Source of the DNA: Acidobacteriaceae bacterium
Lineage (GTDB): Bacteria; Acidobacteriota; Terriglobia; Bryobacterales; Bryobacteraceae
Direction of reading: 5' to 3'
DNA length: 11,972 bases
NCBI GenBank assembly: GCA_019246575.1
Contig: JAFAQG010000458.1
Coordinates: forward strand, 1 to 11,972
Under the pieces are notes generated by a model. It searched no databases. It had not been told where the DNA came from and was given only the letters and a program-made list of their open reading frames with translations. This document shows positions 7,603 to 11,972 of the stretch, piece by piece. The position numbers and the translations under genes are program-made. How positions within the stretch are numbered: the first letter of the stretch is position 1; the number at the start of each line of letters is the position of its first letter.

Positions 7603-8673
7603 CTATATATAGGATGCGCGAAGGAGCGTGCGGGCCGGGGGGCAGTGGGACTGTAAATGTCTGGTTTCGCGGGGGAAAGAATTGGCGCAGGGCGGAACTT
7701 CCCTCACCCAACTCACGAAATCGGCCAAGCCTTGGTTGAGGCCAATTTGGGGAGCATATTTGAGGAGGTCTGCGGCCTTACGGATGTCGGCCCAGGTCTG
7801 CGGCACATCGCCGGGCTGCTCGGGAAGGTGCTCGATTTGCGCCTGTCGTCCGGTAATTGCCTCGAGTTTCCGAATGAGCTCGCGTAGCTCGACCGGGCGG
7901 CCGCTGCCAAGATTGAAGATTTCGAACGGGCCGGCATCATAGTCGAGGGCGGCTGCGATTCCGTTCACAATGTCCGAAATGTGGGTGTAGTCCCGGCGAG
8001 TGCTGCCGCCGCCGAACAAGGGAATCGGGCGGCCGGCGAGAAGCGCTCGCGCGAACTTGTATATGGCGAGATCCGGCCGCTGCCGGGTCCCGTAAACTGT
8101 GAAAAAGCGCAGCGCGAGGAACCGAATCCCATATCGTTCGCTGTAGACATGCCCGAGAAATTCGCCGGCCAGCTTTGTGCTCGCATAGGGGCTGATGGGC
8201 AGCAACCCGGTATCCGCTTCGGTCCAGGGTGCGTTTGGATTCACGCCGTAAACACTACTCGAAGAAGCGAAGACAAACTGTTTTACGCCTGCCGAACGCG
8301 CCATCTCAAGCACATTCCGGGTACCGCGCACGTTTACGTCGTAATAGCCGCGCGGATCTGCAATGGAAGGTCTGACGCCGGCGCGCGCCGCGAGGTGAAC
8401 GACGGCATCCCAGCGTTCCGTTCCGAGCGCATTTAATAAAGCAGTCTCTCTAATATCGCCTCCGATAAAACGATAATTGGGATGACCTATGCGATGCCGG
8501 ATATTTTGCCGCTTGATCTCTTTCGGATAAAAGAGATCGAAGTTATCCAATGCCGTGACAGACCAGTTCTGGGCTAACAGTTTATCGGCTAAATGGCTGC
8601 CGATAAAGCCAGCACCGCCCGTAATAAGTACTTTTCGGGCAGGCGGGCAGCAGGCGTATTGCCGGTGGGCCAT
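7603..8673 (-). CDS. NAD-dependent nucleotide-sugar epimerase (UDP-glucuronate/UDP-glucose 4-epimerase type)
   Basis: A 356-residue extended short-chain dehydrogenase. The NAD motif GGAGFIG is at residues 19-25, the LAARAGVRPS stretch at about 94-103, SSSSVYG (137-143) supplies the catalytic Ser, and YASTK (163-167) holds the catalytic Tyr and Lys. RFFTVYGTRQRPD (189-201) and RRDYTHISDI (226-235) are substrate-loop signatures of UDP-glucuronate and UDP-glucose 4-epimerases. The enzyme would invert C4 of a UDP-sugar for polysaccharide synthesis; the exact sugar cannot be decided. ATG 8673 is chosen because it sits 2 bp after the AraC stop (TGA-GA-ATG), suggesting coupling; an in-frame ATG at 8703 would overlap the AraC end. 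The last ~25 residues (after WVREVPP) look like a non-domain tail. The frame is intact. Confidence 0.92.
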   Translation of the reverse strand: MAHRQYACCPPARKVLITGGAGFIGSHLADKLLAQNWSVTALDNFDLFYPKEIKRQNIRHRIGHPNYRFIGGDIRETALLNALGTERWDAVVHLAARAGVRPSIADPRGYYDVNVRGTRNVLEMARSAGVKQFVFASSSSVYGVNPNAPWTEADTGLLPISPYASTKLAGEFLGHVYSERYGIRFLALRFFTVYGTRQRPDLAIYKFARALLAGRPIPLFGGGSTRRDYTHISDIVNGIAAALDYDAGPFEIFNLGSGRPVELRELIRKLEAITGRQAQIEHLPEQPGDVPQTWADIRKAADLLKYAPQIGLNQGLADFVSWVREVPPCANSFPRETRHLQSHCPPARTLLRASYI

Positions 8674-8675
8674 TC

Positions 8676-9397
8676 TCAATTTTCCGCTAACTCCGGAGCG
8701 CACTTATATCGGGATCGAAAGACTTCCGGCGGAATGCCGATCTCGGACCGGAACTCGCGAACAAAATTGCTGGGCTGAGTGTGCCCGAGCGCGAAAGATA
8801 GTTTCGTAATCGGGGTTGTTGTGGTGAGCAGGACTTGGGTTGCGTGCGCCATGCGCAGGGCCCGAAGATAATCGCGGAAAAGCACACCTGTTATTGCTTT
8901 GAACTGATCGGCGAAATAGTTTCCGACACGTAAAGGGACTGCCGGCAGAGGACTTTGAGGGACAAGGTCACGTTTCCGTGGCATTGCTCGGCGGTATTAA
9001 GAGCGTTCTTGATCAGCAGCGAGAGACGCGACCTGCATGGGCCTTCTTCTCGCGTTAGGCGAATGCCTGCGAGCAGAATCTTGAGATTGCAAAAGCACGC
9101 TCGCGCTAACGCGTCGCCGGCTGCGGCCTGCGTAAGGCAGAACGTGTGGATGGCAATCGTGTTGTGTTTTAAATGACTGAGGTAACCAGTAACACCGGCG
9201 CGCTTGGCTTCGAACGGAATGGAAAGCCATTTCAGTGCCGCCGTTCGCCAAGCGGAATTTGCGCTCAGGGAGTCCGGTATCTTATAGTCGCTCGGTTCAG
9301 TTATCAGAGTTGTCAAACGCAGAATTTCTGGGGTGCTGGATTCGGCTGAAAGAACAGATTCACTAAGGACTGCTTGAAGAGAGTTCAATGCCTGCAA
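8676..9397 (-). pseudogene. AraC-family transcriptional regulator, interrupted by a one-base frameshift
   Basis: The two halves are in different frames. The 5' part (9397 to about 8921) has an unrecognised N-terminal domain followed by the start of an AraC DNA-binding domain (TLSLKVLCRQSLYVSE). The 3' part continues it exactly: NYFADQFKAITG, RDYLRALRMAHAT, then the second helix-turn-helix ITKLSFALGHTQPSNFVREF and PPEVFRSRY. Restoring one A in GGAAACT (8919-8923) joins them into about 240 residues ending at TGA 8678-8676. As read, the first product would lack a working DNA-binding domain. The start is uncertain: TTG 9397 lies only about 6 nt after the predicted transcription start, and TTG 9388 is an alternative. 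It is just upstream of, and probably coupled to, the epimerase gene. Real inactivation and a base-calling error are both possible. Confidence 0.82.
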
Positions 9398-9409
9398 GGG
9401 AATTCGGCA

Positions 9410-9437
9410 ACTATAGCACGTTAGTACGGGGTGTCAA
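9410..9437 (-). promoter_or_regulatory. Strong sigma70-like promoter of the AraC/epimerase unit
   Basis: On the minus strand a perfect TTGACA (9437-9432) and TATAGT (9415-9410) are separated by 16 bp. Transcription would start near 9403, right before the AraC reading frame, implying a very short leader or a start codon further in. Two tandem repeats abut the -35 box upstream. Confidence 0.65.
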
Positions 9438-9438
9438 G

Positions 9439-9470
9439 TGTCCTTTGCCAAATTTGTCCTTTGCCAAATT
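9439..9470. repeat. Perfect tandem 16-bp direct repeat next to the AraC -35 box
   Basis: TGTCCTTTGCCAAATT occurs twice back to back (9439-9454 and 9455-9470) without mismatch. Each copy contains TTTG-C-CAAA, a small inverted repeat. The array begins 1 bp from the -35 hexamer (9432-9437). Position and direct-repeat form resemble AraC-family activator sites, though the 16-bp period is shorter than the 21-bp period of araI. It may instead be a dispersed intergenic repeat. Confidence 0.75.
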
Positions 9471-9558
9471 AAGTGACCACATTTCTGTGTTATCGGCCAT
9501 ACACAGACGCATTGAATCAGAAATAGTCGATATTGAATATGGTCGAGTGTAACTCGAG

Positions 9559-9696
9559 ATGGTACACATACGTTCTGTTGGACACGGCTTACTAGATGGC
9601 TTTTACGTTCGAGAGTTCAGTATAGAGAACTGGGCAGGCGTGGACATGTGTGCGGCGCTGTGCAAGAAGAGTCGCCCTAGTTTGCTCGTTCCGTGA
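9559..9696 (+). CDS. Candidate 45-residue small protein upstream of the Sel1/radical SAM genes
   Basis: ATG 9559 opens a 45-codon frame ending at TGA 9694-9696, 4 bp before ATG 9701 of the Sel1 gene, a spacing compatible with translational coupling. The product begins MVHIRSVGHGLLDGF and ends with a two-cysteine tail, CAALCKKSRPSLLVP. No good ribosome-binding site is visible and no family is recognised. Because a radical SAM maturase lies two genes downstream, it could be a precursor peptide, but an ORF of this size can arise by chance. Confidence 0.25.
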   Translation: MVHIRSVGHGLLDGFYVREFSIENWAGVDMCAALCKKSRPSLLVP

Positions 9697-9700
9697 TGAG

Positions 9701-10651
9701 ATGAAGATGAGCAAAAACTGCGCAATAAATGCAATTCTGGCCTGTTGCCTTGTATTGGGCTTGTGTTCATTTCGCTGCGATGCCCAGAATGCCGATGCGC
9801 TTTTTGCAAAGACTTCCGCGGAGGAAGATGTCAAGGCGGCGGAAGCCGGCGACACGTGGGCCACCATCCGGGCTGGATATCGGTATTTGACCGGTGAAGC
9901 CGGCAGGATCAGCCCTGAGAAGGCGGCATCGTATTTCGTCCGGGCGGTCGATCACTCGCCTGAAGCATCGGCATGGCTGGGCTATAGCTACATCAGCACA
10001 TATCCGAACGATCCTAACTTACAAGTTTCCGGGCTTCGGCTACTGCAGGACGGTACACAGTCGAACAATCCTGTTGCCGAGACGTTGCTGGGCAGAGTAT
10101 ATCAATTGGGGCTTGCTGGACAATCACCGAACATTGAATCTGCCAGAGCGTTATACATGCAGGCCGCGCCTAGTTTTGCGCTCGCGAAGACCTACCTGGC
10201 CGAAATACAGGCCAAGGCGAAGGACTACCAAGGAGCGCGGAGTCTTTGTCAGGACGCGACAACTTCCGGCGAAACAGATAGCATGGTGCTGCTTGCGACG
10301 ATGTACCTCAACGGGCTGGGCGGCCCCCGGGATACGAGTGCGGCAATCCAGTTACTGAATGCTGCTGTAGCGCGCTGGAATCCGAGGGCAGCTTACCGCC
10401 TGGGACTTATTTACCGGGACGGGGAATTTGGCTTGAATCGCAACCCCACGTCAGCATTCCGGCTGTTCAAGCGCTCCGCTCAACTCCGGTTCCGGCCGGC
10501 AGAGACGGCGCTCGGCATTTGTTATGCCGAGGGAATCGGAGTTGAACAGGACTATGCGGCTGCCGCGTACTGGCTGCGTAAGGCCGCTTCCAACGATCCT
10601 GTTGCACAGCGCTGGCTTGCAACCACAGAACAGCATCTACAGAGTCATTAA
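9701..10651 (+). CDS. Secreted Sel1-like repeat protein
   Basis: About 316 residues from ATG 9701. A signal peptide is clear: a basic start (MKMSKN), a hydrophobic core AILACCLVLGL and a probable cut at CDA-QNADA, so the protein should be periplasmic or outside the cell. The rest is a chain of roughly six Sel1/TPR-like helical repeats. The best are ETLLGRVYQLGLAG, VLLATMYLNGLGG, AAYRLGLIYRDGEFG and AETALGICYAEGIGVEQDY followed by AAYWLRKAAS, with the last repeat closest to consensus. Such repeats mediate protein-protein contacts. An upstream in-frame GTG (9650) would give a poor signal peptide; ATG 9707 is an equally good start. The stop is 9 bp before the radical SAM gene, so they are likely one operon. 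What it binds is unknown. Confidence 0.87.
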   Translation: MKMSKNCAINAILACCLVLGLCSFRCDAQNADALFAKTSAEEDVKAAEAGDTWATIRAGYRYLTGEAGRISPEKAASYFVRAVDHSPEASAWLGYSYISTYPNDPNLQVSGLRLLQDGTQSNNPVAETLLGRVYQLGLAGQSPNIESARALYMQAAPSFALAKTYLAEIQAKAKDYQGARSLCQDATTSGETDSMVLLATMYLNGLGGPRDTSAAIQLLNAAVARWNPRAAYRLGLIYRDGEFGLNRNPTSAFRLFKRSAQLRFRPAETALGICYAEGIGVEQDYAAAAYWLRKAASNDPVAQRWLATTEQHLQSH

Positions 10652-10660
10652 ACACAAACT

Positions 10661-11972
10661 ATGGAAACGTTGATTCAGATCTCGCCACAATCTCTGACGG
10701 GGGTTCAAACAGAACCTACAGCGACGCCGCTGAAATCTGCCCACCGCGGCTATTACATATATGTAACAGAGGCGTGCAATCTGCGCTGCAGCTACTGCTT
10801 CGTAACAGACAAGCAGAACCATAACCACTTATCCGACAGGATGGCTGTAACAATCGCGGATTTCGTCATGGCCGATGCTTCGGAGAACAAAGACGCCTAT
10901 ATTCATTTCTTCGGAGGCGAGCCACTGATTCGCGCCAATACTGTTGACTATCTGGCCGGTACGTTCCGCACATGGTCGCGGAAAACGGGGATCACACTTC
11001 GACTTGGCATTACGACGAACGGGACGTTGCTTAACACTCGGAATTGCGAGATGCTGAAGCGGCACCAAATCGGCGTACAGCTTAGCTTGGATGGCGGCAA
11101 GCAAGGCAACGACGTTCACCGGCAGATCATGGGCGGAACTCAAAGAGGCCTACGCGCTGCGGGTGCGTTCGAGATGGTCCAAATCGAGAATTACCTTGAA
11201 ATATTTCGGCGGGGCGCAGCCTAATTGCAGGATGACTCTTACGGTCCATAATCTGAATTACCTTTCGGAGTCTATCCGCGAGCTCTATGGATTAGGGTTT
11301 CGAAGTTTTTCGATCATACCCGACGCGGATTGTGGTACGTGGACACAGGATACTTTCCGTGAATACGAATCCCAGATGGATCAAGTGATCGGGTTTTGGC
11401 ATGCTCAGCGCGATATCTCGGTCAACACGATTGACCAGGTGATGCGAAAACTGGTAACCAAACGCGAACCTTCTCACCTCTGCCAGGCTGGTAAACACAT
11501 CGTTGGGATCACGATCCACGGCGATATTTACCCATGTCATGACTTTGCCGGCCGCTATGCGTCGAACCCCGTTGAACGAGCGGCCCTTGTTATCGGCAAT
11601 GTCATGACCGGGTTTACGAAGAAGCAGCATGAATATGCCGATTTGAGGATTGATGAGACCGTGAAACCGGACACCGGGTACGATTGCAAGACGTGCTGGG
11701 CCAAGTGGGTGTGCTCGAGGGGCTGCCCATACATGAACTATGCATCCAGCCATGATATTCGGCGCGTTAATGCTACGTATTGCATGACGACCCGGATTAA
11801 TGCGTCATTGGCCATGCGATGGATGAGCGTCTTGGATGACTTTCGGTTCGCGTCTGCAAAAACCGATGGTAGGACAGATACACCGCGAGGCGCTGAACGC
11901 GGGATCGCAGAAGAGATGCAACGGAGCAACTATCCCACGACGCACAACCGTGGAGAGAGACAGCGGACGCCA
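10661..11972 (+). pseudogene. Radical SAM/SPASM peptide-maturase-like enzyme, one-base frameshift, truncated by window edge
   Basis: The N-terminal half is a radical SAM core. The CxxxCxxC cluster is C39, C43 and C46 (EACNLRCSYC), followed by FFGGEP (83-88), TTNGTLL and LSLDGG. The first frame stops at TAA 11222-11224 after about 187 residues. From about 11196 the next frame continues the protein (LKYFGGAQPNCRMTLTVHN) and is open to the window edge. It carries a textbook SPASM domain: C at 11481, GDIYPC with C at 11535, then CKTCWAKWVCSRGC (from 11685) and a later TYC. Removing one C from AATTACCTTGAAA (11194-11195) restores the frame. SPASM enzymes usually bind two extra Fe-S clusters and modify ribosomally made peptides or enzyme subunits; the substrate here is unknown. 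No clear Shine-Dalgarno precedes ATG 10661. If the indel is real the enzyme has lost its SPASM domain. Confidence 0.87.

Larger units (their letters stand above)
9398..9700. other. Divergent intergenic region between the AraC and Sel1 genes
   Basis: This 303-bp region contains the AraC promoter and tandem repeat at its left end. A small inverted repeat TCGAG-TGTAA-CTCGA lies at 9543-9557, and an unrecognised 45-codon ORF at 9559-9696. I find no convincing -35/-10 pair reading toward the Sel1 gene; TTGAAT at 9512 has only poor partners. The remainder is lower in GC than the flanking genes and shows no other feature. Confidence 0.5.

Noticed and set aside
7456..7656. 66-codon plus-strand ORF after the methyltransferase
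   Set aside because: It has no ribosome site or family resemblance and overlaps the 3' end of the epimerase gene.
9431..9470. End of an insertion sequence at the tandem repeat
   Set aside because: No transposase, terminal inverted repeats or target-site duplication are visible in the window.
9578..9626. TTGGAC (9578) and TATAGA (9621) as a promoter for the Sel1 gene
   Set aside because: The spacing of 37 bp is far too long and the -35 match is poor.
11194..11224. Programmed ribosomal frameshift in the radical SAM gene
   Set aside because: There is no RF2-like CUU-UGA site, slippery heptamer or stop codon at the shift point; a one-base insertion is simpler.

Overview
The window looks like a chromosomal stretch of a soil-type Acidobacterium, closest in style to the Solibacter/Bryobacter group. 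This rests on family recognition only: a very large secreted protein built from NHL repeats, choice-of-anchor-D domains and 'PCRxxDTR...GYF' repeats, a moderately GC-rich base composition, and frequent GTG/TTG starts. No ribosomal or marker gene is present to prove the taxonomy.

Layout. Positions 3067 to 1 (minus strand) hold a large exported NHL-repeat protein that runs off the left edge and carries a one-base frameshift near 2736. Divergent from it are an RRM RNA-binding protein (3292-3618) and a membrane acyl desaturase (3713-4564), a pair suggestive of cold adaptation. Converging on the desaturase is a minus-strand pair: a TupA-like ATP-grasp protein (6002-5088) followed by a small discoidin-like beta-sandwich protein (5042-4569). 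Next come a CheY/Rcp1-like single-domain response regulator (minus, ending at 6189) and a divergent class I SAM methyltransferase (6819-7454). A minus-strand unit follows, an AraC-family regulator (9397-8676, frameshifted) coupled to a nucleotide-sugar epimerase (8673-7603). Finally a plus-strand unit runs off the right edge: a secreted Sel1-repeat protein (9701-10651) and a radical SAM/SPASM maturase (from 10661, frameshifted near 11195).

How they fit together. The TupA-like ligase, methyltransferase and epimerase are the kind of genes found in surface-polysaccharide synthesis, but they are not in one operon. The AraC gene has a consensus-like promoter with two perfect tandem 16-bp repeats directly against its -35 box, a good candidate for autoregulation, and its stop codon lies 2 bp before the epimerase start. 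The Sel1/radical SAM pair, preceded by an unrecognised 45-codon ORF whose stop is 4 bp from the Sel1 start, is the best candidate for an undescribed peptide-modification system.

Three otherwise convincing genes (NHL protein, AraC regulator, radical SAM enzyme) each contain a single-base indel. Sequence error and real gene decay cannot be told apart from the window alone, so these are listed as frame-disrupted genes.
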